Shown: positions 27,311-35,539 of the stretch, piece after piece
Layout: each line of letters begins with the position of its first letter
Numbering within the stretch: position 1 is the first letter of the stretch
Source: Acinetobacter pittii
Lineage (GTDB): Bacteria; Pseudomonadota; Gammaproteobacteria; Pseudomonadales; Moraxellaceae
Length of the DNA stretch: 64,000 nucleotides
Assembly: GCF_034067285.1 (NCBI RefSeq)
Contig: NZ_CP139286.1
Location: forward strand, 186,001 to 250,000
Direction: 5' to 3'
Position numbers and translations under genes: made by a program
Notes under the pieces: model-generated
The model's input: only the letters and a program-made list of their open reading frames with translations
Database searches by the model: none
What the model was told of the DNA's origin: nothing

Positions 27311-28288
27311 ATGCGAAGTATTATCCATCGTAATTTTGGCGAACCTGTAGACGTTTTAGAGCAGGCGGATATGCCAAAGCCAGAACCAAAAGCAGGCGAA
27401 GTGCGTATTAAAACTATTATGTCTCCAATTCATAATCATGATGTATGGACAGTCCGCGGAAGCTATGGCTATAAGCCGACTTTACCTGCGATTGGCGGTA
27501 GTGAAGCGGTTGGTATTGTAGATGCGTTGGGCGAAGGCGTAGAACATATACAGGTAGGTCAACGTATTGCAGTAGCAGCTGTGCATGGCAGTTGGGCTGA
27601 GTACTTTATTGCACCTGCTCAAGGACTTATTCCACTTAATAATGAAATTGATGACGAAACAGCAGCACAGCTCATTGGTATGCCAATTAGTGCCCTGATG
27701 CTTTTAGATTTTGTTAACGTTCAACCAGGTCAATGGCTCATTCAAAACACGGCGAACGGTGCAGTCGGTAAAACAGTTGCGATGATTGCACAGGCACGTG
27801 GTTTATCTGTGATTAATCTGGTTCGTCGTACGGATGCAATTGCAGAAATGCAGGCATTAGGCATTCAACATGTTGTTGCGACCGATCAACCTAACTGGAA
27901 AGAACAAGTTAAACAGATTCACGGTGACCAACCTCTGATTGCTGGTGTAGATTCGATTGGTGGAACCGCAAGTGGTGAAATGCTGCACTTACTCAGTGAA
28001 AATAGCTTGCTCGTTTCGTTTGGTAGTATGACAGGTGAAACCATGCAGATTTCATCGGGTGATCTAATTTTCAAACAAGCGACAGTAAAAGGATTCTGGG
28101 CGAGTGTGGTGAATAAAGAAATGCCAGCTGCTCGTAAAAAAGAACTAATTGTTGAGCTATTAACATTAGCGACTCAGAAAAAATTAATCCTTCCTGTAGA
28201 AGGTGTATTTAGTTTTGATGAGATTAAAACTGCCGCTCAAAGCGCAACGCAAGGTGCTCGACAAGGCAAAGTGTTGTTAAAGCCGTAA
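27311..28288 (+). CDS. Zinc-free medium-chain quinone/enoyl oxidoreductase
   Basis: NADPH-dependent reductase of the medium-chain dehydrogenase superfamily, quinone oxidoreductase or trans-2-enoyl reductase type. The 325 residues have the GroES-like N-terminal domain (SPIHNHDVWTVRGSYGYKP, then GSEAVGIVDALGEGV), a Rossmann part beginning LIQNTANGAVGKTVAMIAQARG and no structural-zinc cysteine cluster. Cotranscription with the TetR regulator just upstream suggests induction by its substrate, for example a reactive carbonyl or quinone. The exact substrate cannot be read from sequence. Confidence 0.83.
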   Translation: MRSIIHRNFGEPVDVLEQADMPKPEPKAGEVRIKTIMSPIHNHDVWTVRGSYGYKPTLPAIGGSEAVGIVDALGEGVEHIQVGQRIAVAAVHGSWAEYFIAPAQGLIPLNNEIDDETAAQLIGMPISALMLLDFVNVQPGQWLIQNTANGAVGKTVAMIAQARGLSVINLVRRTDAIAEMQALGIQHVVATDQPNWKEQVKQIHGDQPLIAGVDSIGGTASGEMLHLLSENSLLVSFGSMTGETMQISSGDLIFKQATVKGFWASVVNKEMPAARKKELIVELLTLATQKKLILPVEGVFSFDEIKTAAQSATQGARQGKVLLKP

Positions 28289-28294
28289 AACACT

Positions 28295-28324
28295 AAAAGA
28301 TCAGTCGAGAGACTGATCTTTTTT
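28295..28324 (+). terminator. Terminator of the TetR-oxidoreductase operon
   Basis: The stem AAGATCAGTC/GACTGATCTT with a GAGA tetraloop is followed by a T run. Confidence 0.85.
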
Positions 28325-28353
28325 CATATCTTTAAAATAAAAAGGAAAATTGT

Positions 28354-28707
28354 ATGATCGGACAAATTTTAATTGCACTTATCGCAATATTACATGTCTA
28401 TATTTTAGTATTAGAGATGTTTTTGTGGGACAAACCTTATGGCATGAAAGCCTTTGGAAATAATGCCGAAAAAGCAAAACTCACTAAAGTAATGGCACAA
28501 AACCAAGGTCTTTATAATGGCTTTTTAGCAGCAGGTTTATTCTGGTCTTTATTGGCAGATGCATCATTTGCGACATCTATTGCCAATTTCTTTTTAGGGT
28601 GCGTACTGATTGCAGGTATTTATGGCGGACTCACTGCCAGTAAAAAGATTATTTATATTCAGGCAGTTCCTGCATTAATTGCTTTAGTCGCTGTTAATTT
28701 TTTATGA
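28354..28707 (+). CDS. DUF1304 family membrane protein
   Basis: Small inner-membrane protein of unknown function. The 117 residues have four hydrophobic segments and the family's features: LHVYILVLEMFLWDKPYG near the start and NQGLYNGFLAAGLFW in the middle. AAAGGAAAA precedes the ATG. It is located after the TetR-oxidoreductase pair but separated from it by a terminator, so it has its own promoter. Confidence 0.85.
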   Translation: MIGQILIALIAILHVYILVLEMFLWDKPYGMKAFGNNAEKAKLTKVMAQNQGLYNGFLAAGLFWSLLADASFATSIANFFLGCVLIAGIYGGLTASKKIIYIQAVPALIALVAVNFL

Positions 28708-28785
28708 TGAACTGAAATCTAGGTAATACTTTTAATTTCACGACGGAGCTTTAATCCGTGAGATTAGATACTATCAGCTAATTCT

Positions 28786-28908
28786 GTTACTTTTGTTTTG
28801 GCAAAAGTAACCAAAACCATTGTCATCTGCAAAACCTGTTGTTTTGCATCATCTATCCACTCTCTTGCAAAAACATTCATTTATAATCATAGGCAGGTTG
28901 CAGATGAC
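28786..28908. repeat. Structured intergenic element with nested inverted repeats
   Basis: The spacer 28708-28997 holds GTTACTTTTG/CAAAAGTAAC (10-base stem, six-base loop, 28786-28811), then a longer inverted repeat whose arms are GTCATCTGCAAAACCTG (28822-28838) and CAGGTTGCAGATGAC (28894-28908), differing by two inserted A residues. A small hairpin CAAAA/TTTTG is nested in it. This looks like a palindromic repeat element; whether other copies exist cannot be seen here. Confidence 0.45.
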
Positions 28909-28997
28909 GTTTAGCACAAGCAGATTGTGGTTTAAGTATCTTTAGTCAAACTGCACGATATTGAAGTTTATAGTTAAGCGTTGGATCTAGATTAAAT

Positions 28998-29339
28998 ATG
29001 TGGGCGTTATTTTTAAAATGTATGTTGGGGGCTGGGGTTGTCCTCATCATTTCAATTTTATCGAAAAGTAAGGCATTTTATATTGCAGGCTTGGTCCCGC
29101 TTTTTCCTACATTCGCTTTGATTGCCCACGTGATTGTTTACCAGCAAAAAGGGGCGGAGGCGTTACAAAAAACGGCTCTGTTTGGTCTATGGTCACTTAT
29201 TCCCTATGCCATTTATTTAGTTGCTGTTTATGTGCTGGCAACGCGTATGTCGATGTGGTCGTGTCTAGGAGTGGCAACTCTATGTTGGGTGGCCGCTGCG
29301 GCAGGTTTGATTTACGGCTGGCAGTGGTTTCAAAGTTAA
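28998..29339 (+). CDS. GlpM family membrane protein
   Basis: Small membrane protein resembling GlpM of Pseudomonas, a protein linked in that genus to glycerol metabolism and alginate production. The 113 residues form four hydrophobic segments (about 5-25, 30-50, 60-82 and 88-110), with the family-like SILSKSKAFYIAGLVPLFPTFALIAH stretch near the start. No glp genes lie nearby, so the function here is open. A hairpin with the stem TGACCATTTA/TAAATGGTCA (29349-29374) follows the stop. Confidence 0.7.
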   Translation: MWALFLKCMLGAGVVLIISILSKSKAFYIAGLVPLFPTFALIAHVIVYQQKGAEALQKTALFGLWSLIPYAIYLVAVYVLATRMSMWSCLGVATLCWVAAAAGLIYGWQWFQS

Positions 29340-29348
29340 ATTTAAGAC

Positions 29349-29374
29349 TGACCATTTAACGAAGTAAATGGTCA
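29349..29374. terminator. Possible terminator between the GlpM-like gene and tenA
   Basis: A 10-base perfect stem TGACCATTTA/TAAATGGTCA lies between two convergent genes, but lacks a good T tract. Confidence 0.5.
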
Positions 29375-29389
29375 GAGCCTTATCTTGAT

Positions 29390-30064
29390 TTAGATCTGGT
29401 CCAAACCTAACCATTGTCTTTGGTGGTAGGCGCTATCCCAAAATAACCATTCAAGTTTTGCACCCATGGTGTAAGCGGCATGCATTTTTTCTAAAGTGTC
29501 GGCATCACAACGTGCTGCAACTTTATCTACTGTCGCAATCACATTACGAACCGCTGTATGGAACTCTTCCCCAGCGTAAGTATCAATCCATGCTTGGTAA
29601 GGGTTGTTAGGAATTGATTTATTCACAATATCTTTACCCACTTCGGCATAAATCCAGAAGCAAGGTAACAATGCTGCAAGTACGACAGGGTAGCTCTCAG
29701 ACCAAGCAGTTGCGGTCAAAAATGAAGTGTAATGATGGCCTGCCAAGGTCAACGGCGTATTTTTAAATTCTTCTTTGGTGACACCAAAATTTTTCATAAA
29801 GTCATCATGCAAGCTGCGTTCAACCACAATTGCAATTTTAGCGGCATCTGAAAATTGCATGATATCGTCAGCATCAAAAGCCTTTGCTGCTGCCACAGCA
29901 AGAACGCGACCATAAGCCACTAAGTATTGGGCATCCTGAATCACATAATGACAAAAAGCTTCTTTATCTAAAGTACCGTTAGCAAGTTCTTGATTAAAAG
30001 GCAGGTCGAGAATTTTTTGGTATAAATTTAAATTACGTTGCCAGAGTTCTTGAGAAAAAAGCAT
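29390..30064 (-). CDS. tenA: Thiaminase II / aminopyrimidine aminohydrolase TenA
   Basis: Salvages the pyrimidine half of degraded thiamine by hydrolysing aminomethyl-pyrimidine to hydroxymethyl-pyrimidine. The 224 residues show the all-helical TenA fold with FCHYVIQDAQYLVAYGR, the catalytic YAGEEF segment (DTYAGEEFHTAVRNV, with the active-site Glu in its second half) and WLFWDSAYHQRQW at the end. The ATG at 30064 with GGAA upstream is preferred over one four codons earlier. No TPP riboswitch motif is visible upstream, and no other thi gene is adjacent. Confidence 0.9.
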   Translation of the reverse strand: MLFSQELWQRNLNLYQKILDLPFNQELANGTLDKEAFCHYVIQDAQYLVAYGRVLAVAAAKAFDADDIMQFSDAAKIAIVVERSLHDDFMKNFGVTKEEFKNTPLTLAGHHYTSFLTATAWSESYPVVLAALLPCFWIYAEVGKDIVNKSIPNNPYQAWIDTYAGEEFHTAVRNVIATVDKVAARCDADTLEKMHAAYTMGAKLEWLFWDSAYHQRQWLGLDQI

Positions 30065-30325
30065 AAAACATTCCATTTAAAATAAGACAGCTAAACCGGA
30101 TTTTAAATCAATTTTAAAATACAAAAATAATAATGATAGATATATCGCAAGAAAATATTTAATGCGATTAATGAGTTAATTAAATATTATAAATTTCTTT
30201 ATTAAACAGACAGATAAAGGAAATTGAATAACGGCACAAAACATCATCGTTTTGTGGTTAATTATCGATATAATAGCCGCGGTTTTTAAGAAAGATTAAA
30301 TTTATTCTTGGTATAGGTCTGATCC

Positions 30326-31408
30326 ATGAAGCATTTCCGATTTTCGATATTTTTTACGGTGGTGTGTTTAGCACTATCCGCGTATTGGGGTTTTACCCAC
30401 GGACCTGAAGCGGGCGTGTCTACCATGCTTAAAGCTTTAACAATTACAGCAATTTTAGCTGTAATGGAGGTCTCTTTATCTTTTGACAACGCTGTCGTAA
30501 ATGCATCGGTTCTACGTAATTGGGACCCGTTCTGGAAAATGATCTTTTTAACGGTAGGTATTTTAATCGCCGTTTTTGGTATGCGTTTAGTTTTCCCTGT
30601 TGTAATTGTTGCAGTGACTGCAGATATGGGTGTTATTGAAGTGGCTAAATTGGCACTCAATGATCCGAAAACTTACTCTGATCGTTTAATGGCACACCAT
30701 GCTGAAATTTCAGCTTTTGGTGGAACATTCCTATTACTGGTGTTCTTAAACTTCTTTTTTGATGACGAAAAAGAAACCCATTGGTTTAGATGGCTTGAAT
30801 CTAAACTTGCAAGCTTGGCAAGCGTACCGGCAATGTCTGTATTTCTGGCTTTGATTGCCTTAATCGTGATGGCTGCTTATGTGGATGAAGTTCACCGCTT
30901 AGCTGTGGTCATGGCAGGTATTTGGGGCATTGTGGTTTATATTGGCGTTGAAGTACTTAGTCATTTGTTAGGTGGTGAACCTGAAATTGATGAAAATGGT
31001 AATGCTGTATTACAAGATGGATCAGGTGCTGCTTCTGGTGTGGTGAAAGCAGGTTTAGGTGGTTTCTTATATCTTGAAGTATTAGATGCATCATTCAGTT
31101 TTGATGGCGTAATCGGTGCATTTGCGATTACCAGCGACGTTGTCGTGATTATGCTCGGTCTTGCAATCGGTGCTATTTTTGTCCGTTCAATGACAGTTTA
31201 CCTTGTAGAAAAAGGCACACTAGATGCCTATGTGTTCTTGGAACATGGCGCGCATTATGCAATTGGTGCTTTAGCATTCATTATGATTGCAAGTGGTACT
31301 GGCGTACATGTACCTGAAGTTGTCACAGGTTTAATTGGTGTAGCGTTCATTGTTTGGGCTGTTATTGCTTCAATTCAATATTCAAAGCGCGAGCAACAGT
31401 CGCCTTAA
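30326..31408 (+). CDS. DUF475 family integral membrane protein (TerC-like)
   Basis: A 360-residue polytopic inner-membrane protein of the DUF475 family, distantly related to TerC. There are about nine hydrophobic segments, and intramembrane acidic motifs repeat: MEVSLSFDNAVVNASVL near residue 50 and LEVLDASFSFDGVIGAFAI near residue 255. These are similar to the Asp-containing motifs in TerC that are thought to bind metal. Manganese or other metal export is a reasonable guess but not established for DUF475. The gene stands alone with a terminator after it. Confidence 0.85.
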   Translation: MKHFRFSIFFTVVCLALSAYWGFTHGPEAGVSTMLKALTITAILAVMEVSLSFDNAVVNASVLRNWDPFWKMIFLTVGILIAVFGMRLVFPVVIVAVTADMGVIEVAKLALNDPKTYSDRLMAHHAEISAFGGTFLLLVFLNFFFDDEKETHWFRWLESKLASLASVPAMSVFLALIALIVMAAYVDEVHRLAVVMAGIWGIVVYIGVEVLSHLLGGEPEIDENGNAVLQDGSGAASGVVKAGLGGFLYLEVLDASFSFDGVIGAFAITSDVVVIMLGLAIGAIFVRSMTVYLVEKGTLDAYVFLEHGAHYAIGALAFIMIASGTGVHVPEVVTGLIGVAFIVWAVIASIQYSKREQQSP

Positions 31409-31433
31409 GCTAATTTTCAGCAAACTTCGATAG

Positions 31434-31465
31434 AATAAAGAGGCTAAATGCCTCTTTATTTTTTT
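31434..31465 (+). terminator. Terminator of the DUF475 gene
   Basis: The stem AATAAAGAGGC/GCCTCTTTATT is followed by seven T residues. Confidence 0.85.
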
Positions 31466-31554
31466 AAGCCCAAATCGTTATTTTAAATAAGGTGTCCCGT
31501 ATTTTTAGAAACGAATCGGCTTATAATTTACCTAGTTTGATAACGTGTATTGAT

Positions 31555-32919
31555 ATGATGAATGCTTTGGAACGTCGCTCAACTTTTGCCTTAAGTAGTA
31601 TTTTCGCGCTACGCATGTTGGGCTTGTTCATGATTATTCCTGTCTTTTCTGTAGTTGGACAGTCATATCAATATGCGACTCCAGTACTCATTGGTTTGGC
31701 TGTAGGTGTCTACGGCTTAAGTCAGGCGATTTTACAAATTCCATTTAGCTTACTGGCAGACCGTTTTAGCCGTAAACCATTGGTGGTATTTGGGTTGTTA
31801 CTCTTTGCAGTTGGTGGTGCAATTGCGGGGTTATCTGACACGATTTATGGCGTGATTATTGGCCGTGCTATCGCTGGCGCGGGTGCAGTTTCGGCAGTCG
31901 TGATGGCGCTTTTAGCCGATGTGACGCGTGAAGAACAGCGTACTAAAGCGATGGCTGCAATGGGCATGAGTATTGGCCTGTCTTTTGTAGTGGCGTTTAG
32001 TCTTGGGCCTTGGCTCACAAGCCTTGTCGGTATTTCTGGTTTGTTCTTTGTGACGACCATTATGGGCTTAATCGCGATTTTGATGTTATTGCTCGTACCT
32101 AAAGTAACTCGTCATCATCGTAATTATCAGCAAGGCTACATGGCACAGCTTAAACAAGTCATTCAAATGGGTGATTTAAACCGTTTACACGTTTCGGTTT
32201 TTGCATTGCATTTATTGCTGACCGCCATGTTTATTTATGTGCCGTCACAGCTTATCGAGTTTGCGCACATTCCTTTGGCTAGCCACGGTTTGGTGTATTT
32301 GCCACTTTTGGTTATTAGTCTATTTTTTGCATTTCCTAGCATTATCATCGCTGAAAAATATCGCAAAATGCGCGGCATTTTCTTAACAGCTATTACAGGC
32401 ATTATTGCAGGTTTACTATTACTGATATTTGGTTATCAGTCCAAATATGTCTTGCTTGCAGGCTTAGGTATTTTCTTTATTGCCTTTAATGTCATGGAGG
32501 CTTTATTACCTTCTTGGCTGTCGAAGTCTGCTCCAATCCAGTCAAAAGCCACGGCTATGGGTGTAAATGCCAGTAGCCAATTTTTAGGCGCTTTTTTCGG
32601 TGGCACACTAGGTGGTCAATTATTGATGTTACATAATACTGCGATTGGATGGAGTGTCTTGGCAGGGATTGCTATAATATGGTTGCTAATTAGTTTTGGT
32701 TTAGCTCAGCCGCGGTATTTGTCATCGATTGTGTTGCCATTGCCGCAAGTGCAACAGGTGAATGAGTGGACCACACAGCTATTGGCAATTCGTGGTATCG
32801 AAGAAGTTGTGGTGATGCCTGACCAGCAAGTTGCTTATATTAAAGTCGATAAACAGTCTCTAGATGATGCTGCGCGACGTGATTTAACGCAGTTGTTCGG
32901 TAAAGAGGTAGCCATTTAA
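31555..32919 (+). CDS. yajR: Major facilitator transporter, YajR-like
   Basis: Twelve-segment proton-coupled efflux-type transporter. From the ATG at 31555 it has 454 residues, the length of E. coli YajR, and it matches it by eye throughout: ERRSTFALSSIFALRMLGLFM at the start, ADRFSRKPLVV (motif A), FNVMEALLPSWLSK, and AMGVNASSQFLGAFFGG. The last ~55 residues (VQQVNEWTTQLLAIRGIEEV onward) form the small ferredoxin-like YAM domain that sets YajR apart. An upstream GTG at 31492 is also in frame but unlikely. Substrate unknown. It lies 51 bases before ssb. Confidence 0.88.
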   Translation: MMNALERRSTFALSSIFALRMLGLFMIIPVFSVVGQSYQYATPVLIGLAVGVYGLSQAILQIPFSLLADRFSRKPLVVFGLLLFAVGGAIAGLSDTIYGVIIGRAIAGAGAVSAVVMALLADVTREEQRTKAMAAMGMSIGLSFVVAFSLGPWLTSLVGISGLFFVTTIMGLIAILMLLLVPKVTRHHRNYQQGYMAQLKQVIQMGDLNRLHVSVFALHLLLTAMFIYVPSQLIEFAHIPLASHGLVYLPLLVISLFFAFPSIIIAEKYRKMRGIFLTAITGIIAGLLLLIFGYQSKYVLLAGLGIFFIAFNVMEALLPSWLSKSAPIQSKATAMGVNASSQFLGAFFGGTLGGQLLMLHNTAIGWSVLAGIAIIWLLISFGLAQPRYLSSIVLPLPQVQQVNEWTTQLLAIRGIEEVVVMPDQQVAYIKVDKQSLDDAARRDLTQLFGKEVAI

Positions 32920-32970
32920 GCATAACTCTTATAAAGTAAAACATAGAAATGTATAGGATGAAGACAGCTA

Positions 32971-33561
32971 ATGCGTGGTGTAAATAAGGTTATTTTGGTT
33001 GGTACTTTGGGTCGTGATCCTGAAACAAAAACTTTTCCAAATGGGGGCTCGTTGACCCAATTTTCAATCGCGACAAGTGAAGCTTGGACTGATAAAAATA
33101 CCGGTGAACGTAAAGAACAAACAGAATGGCACCGTATTGTTTTGCATAACCGTTTAGGGGAAATTGCTCAGCAGTTCTTACGTAAAGGTTCTAAGGTTTA
33201 TATTGAAGGTTCATTACGTACGCGTCAGTGGACAGACCAAAATGGCCAAGAGCGTTATACAACAGAAATTCGTGGCGACCAGATGCAAATGTTAGATGCT
33301 CGTCAACAAGGTGAACAAGGTTTTGCTGGTGGTAATGATTTTAATCAGCCACGTTTTAACGCACCTCAACAAGGTGGTAATGGTTATCAAAACAATAACA
33401 ACCAAGGTGGCGGTTACGGCCAAAACAATGGCGGTGGTTATGGTGGCCAAGGTGGTTTTGGTAATGGTGGAAGTAACCCTCAAGCGGGTGGTTTTGCGCC
33501 TAAAGCTCCGCAACAACCAGCTTCTGCACCAGCTGATTTAGACGACGATTTACCGTTCTAA
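32971..33561 (+). CDS. ssb: Single-stranded DNA-binding protein
   Basis: Protects single-stranded DNA and recruits repair and replication proteins. Residues 1-110 form the OB fold ([40 protein letters not shown] and [21 protein letters not shown]). A long Gly/Asn/Gln-rich flexible linker follows (about 112-180) and the acidic tip DLDDDLPF, which binds partner proteins, ends the protein. At 196 residues it is a standard proteobacterial SSB. The low-complexity linker explains the repetitive DNA at about 33350-33480. Confidence 0.97.
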   Translation: MRGVNKVILVGTLGRDPETKTFPNGGSLTQFSIATSEAWTDKNTGERKEQTEWHRIVLHNRLGEIAQQFLRKGSKVYIEGSLRTRQWTDQNGQERYTTEIRGDQMQMLDARQQGEQGFAGGNDFNQPRFNAPQQGGNGYQNNNNQGGGYGQNNGGGYGGQGGFGNGGSNPQAGGFAPKAPQQPASAPADLDDDLPF

Positions 33562-33571
33562 TCAAAGTTGC

Positions 33572-33600
33572 AAAAAAGGCGAGTTTATCTCGCCTTTTTT
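33572..33600. terminator. Bidirectional terminator, ssb / azlD
   Basis: The stem AAAAAGGCGAG/CTCGCCTTTTT is flanked by A and T runs. Confidence 0.88.
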
Positions 33601-33601
33601 A

Positions 33602-33925
33602 TTACTCAATTCCAAGCAAACGTATAAGTGCCGTGCCGGCAGCTGCCAAGCAAATCACCAATAAAAGTGGTACTTTTTTCCAAACTAAGAACAGTGCTAG
33701 GGCCACCCCAAATATTCGTGCGAAACCCGCGAAATGTTGACCTTCAAAAAATGTCGTCGTCACAGCAATCGCACAGAGCAAGACCGTTGCGCCGTTTGAG
33801 AGTAAAACTTGGTATTTTTCAGAAAACGAAAACTTGGCACCCAAGTGAAAACCAGCAAAGCGAATGCCATAGGTTCCAAGTGCTAACAAGCCTATACCCA
33901 AAATAATGAGTAATTGTTGATTCAT
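33602..33925 (-). CDS. azlD: AzlD family branched-chain amino acid export subunit
   Basis: Small subunit of the AzlCD (YgaZH-type) exporter of branched-chain amino acids and their analogues. The 107 residues hold three to four hydrophobic segments and the family feature LGTYGIRFAGFHLG near the start. Its start codon overlaps the azlC stop by four bases (ATGA), so the two are translated together. Confidence 0.87.
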   Translation of the reverse strand: MNQQLLIILGIGLLALGTYGIRFAGFHLGAKFSFSEKYQVLLSNGATVLLCAIAVTTTFFEGQHFAGFARIFGVALALFLVWKKVPLLLVICLAAAGTALIRLLGIE

Positions 33926-34590
33926 TTCTTTCTACCCCATATCAAGCCAAAAAGTGAAATCAGAATTGGAAGTCCCGAGGCCAAAAAGGGCGTGGTGATC
34001 AGCGCTAAAGTTGATCCAGCAAATGCAGCTTTTCGAGTAGATTTATTCTTTAAAGCAGAAAAAGTAAGTGCAATTAGAATGGAAGGGAAAATGGCATCTA
34101 AACCAAAAGTTTTCGGGTCTGGAATAGCGCTTCCAATAAAATAACCTGCTGTTACACCGAGAGGCCAACTGAACATGATGCCTATTCCACATAGCCAGTA
34201 AGCAGCCTTTTTCATTTCGAAATCGGGCTGTGCCATGCCAAACAAAACGCTTTCGTCGTTCATGATGTGAGACCCAAAATATTGAGAATATTTGCCTCGA
34301 ATCAGTTCATTGACCGCAATACCAAAAGGTAAATGCCTTAAATTGACGAGTAGTCCTGCAATCGCAGCAGCAATTGGGCTACCACCTACAGCCAAGAATC
34401 CAATAAAAATAAATTCAGCAGTTCCTGCGAGCACAAACACGGATAGGCAAAGCGGAATCCAGAGTGCTAAGCCATAACTTGCGGCGAGTGAACCTAAAGA
34501 CATGCCAACGACACTCGTCGCTAGACACACAAAGAAAATCGAGCGAGTCGTGTCTTTACTGAGTTTTTTAATGAGAGCATATGTAGTCAT
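33922..34590 (-). CDS. azlC: AzlC family branched-chain amino acid exporter subunit
   Basis: Large membrane subunit of an AzlCD-type exporter, with about six hydrophobic segments and the family features LCLSVFVLAGTAEFIFIGFL and LVNLRHLPFGIAVNEL, near the middle. The start is uncertain: an open frame extends to 34647, but a TATAAT-like element overlaps the next ATG (34617), so I place the start at the ATG at 34590, giving 222 residues. It is divergent from an XRE-cupin regulator gene, the usual partner of azlCD, and shares with it a spacer containing two copies of AACGAACGAT. Confidence 0.83.
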   Translation of the reverse strand: MTTYALIKKLSKDTTRSIFFVCLATSVVGMSLGSLAASYGLALWIPLCLSVFVLAGTAEFIFIGFLAVGGSPIAAAIAGLLVNLRHLPFGIAVNELIRGKYSQYFGSHIMNDESVLFGMAQPDFEMKKAAYWLCGIGIMFSWPLGVTAGYFIGSAIPDPKTFGLDAIFPSILIALTFSALKNKSTRKAAFAGSTLALITTPFLASGLPILISLFGLIWGRKK

Positions 34591-34600
34591 GGCATGATAT

Positions 34601-34657
34601 AACGAACGATTTTCCATTATAATGAATAAGTCTGATTGTTTTGTCAAAACGAACGAT
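34601..34657. promoter_or_regulatory. Paired direct repeats in the azlC/regulator spacer
   Basis: AACGAACGAT occurs at 34601-34610 and again at 34648-34657, the second extended into the palindrome AACGATCGTT. On the minus strand, a TTGACA -35 box and an AT-rich -10 region lie between the copies, so a protein bound at both would cover the azlC promoter. The XRE-cupin protein encoded next door is the natural candidate. Confidence 0.5.
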
Positions 34658-34685
34658 CGTTTTTTTTATAGAACGGATAGAATGA

Positions 34686-35234
34686 ATGTCTCAGCCCATT
34701 GAAATTATTGCCAAAGGTTTAACACGTGAACGTCAAAGAGCAGGGCTTTCATTGGCAGAGGTTGCTCGCCGTGCAGGTGTTGCCAAATCGACTCTTTCAC
34801 AATTAGAAGCGGGCCAAGGTAACCCAAGCATTGAAACCTTATGGGCACTTTGTGTTGCGTTAAATATTCCATTTGCACGTTTGATGGAAGAACCGAGCAA
34901 TCAGGTACAAGTCATTCGCTGTGGCGATGGTCCAACAGTGAGCTCAGAGATTGCCAACTACAAAGCAATTTTGTTAGCGACTTGTCCGCCGCATGCGCGC
35001 CGTGATGTTTATTTACTGATTGTGGAGCCGGGTGAAGATCGACTTTCAGAACCACATCCAGTTGGTTCTGTAGAACATATTATTGTGGTCGAAGGGCGAG
35101 CTTTGGTGGGTTTAATTGATGAGGCGGTTGAGCTGGGGGTTGGAGACTATATTTGTTATCCAGCCGATCAAAAGCATATATTTAGAGCGTTGCAAACAGG
35201 CACAAAAGCGTTGTTAATCTCTGAACAGAACTAA
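34686..35234 (+). CDS. XRE-family regulator with C-terminal cupin domain
   Basis: Transcriptional regulator of 182 residues. An N-terminal lambda-repressor-like helix-turn-helix (about 8-62; RQRAGLSLAEVARRAGVAKS followed by TLSQLEAGQGNPSIETLWAL) is joined to a cupin ligand domain (about 105-178; PHPVGSVEHIIVVEGRALVG). Regulators of this build often sit divergent from the amino acid exporter genes they control, as here with azlCD. The ligand is probably an amino acid, by inference. Confidence 0.87.
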   Translation: MSQPIEIIAKGLTRERQRAGLSLAEVARRAGVAKSTLSQLEAGQGNPSIETLWALCVALNIPFARLMEEPSNQVQVIRCGDGPTVSSEIANYKAILLATCPPHARRDVYLLIVEPGEDRLSEPHPVGSVEHIIVVEGRALVGLIDEAVELGVGDYICYPADQKHIFRALQTGTKALLISEQN

Positions 35235-35321
35235 AGCTTTTCAAGCTGATTAAAATAAAAACAAAAAGCCATTTAGCAGTATCCGCTACAAAAAGGGCCA
35301 ATTTTGCGTATAAATTTTGCA

Positions 35322-35357
35322 ATTGGCTCTCTCTTTTATTCCAAAAATGGCTCTCGT
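35322..35357. promoter_or_regulatory. Candidate GabR operator upstream of gabP
   Basis: ATTGGCTCTCTC (35322-35333) and AATGGCTCTCGT (35346-35357) form a direct repeat with a 24-base pitch. The same pair with the same pitch lies between gabR and gabT at 38545-38580. It is about 185 bases before the gabP start, within a 305-base spacer (35235-35539) with nothing else recognisable. MocR/GabR proteins bind direct repeats as dimers. Confidence 0.65.
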
Positions 35358-35539
35358 TTCTTGAGTGCCGAAACGACAAATTAAAGCCATTGGAAGTATG
35401 CATACGGAAGCGCCGGATAAGCTCAGTGAATTTTCTTTTTTAGGAATTGGGCAGAACGGCTAAATTTTTAGGGGATATTTTTTGGCTTCGGAGGTTTTCC
35501 GAGACTAGCCGATATCCTCCATATATTAAGGAAAATGAT

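Noticed and set aside
30065..30325. TPP riboswitch upstream of tenA
   Set aside because: The conserved CTGAGA and ACCTGA elements are absent from the 260-base spacer.
33296..33541. Repetitive frames within ssb, possible tandem repeats
   Set aside because: The repetition comes from the Gly/Asn/Gln-rich linker of SSB and is normal for this protein.
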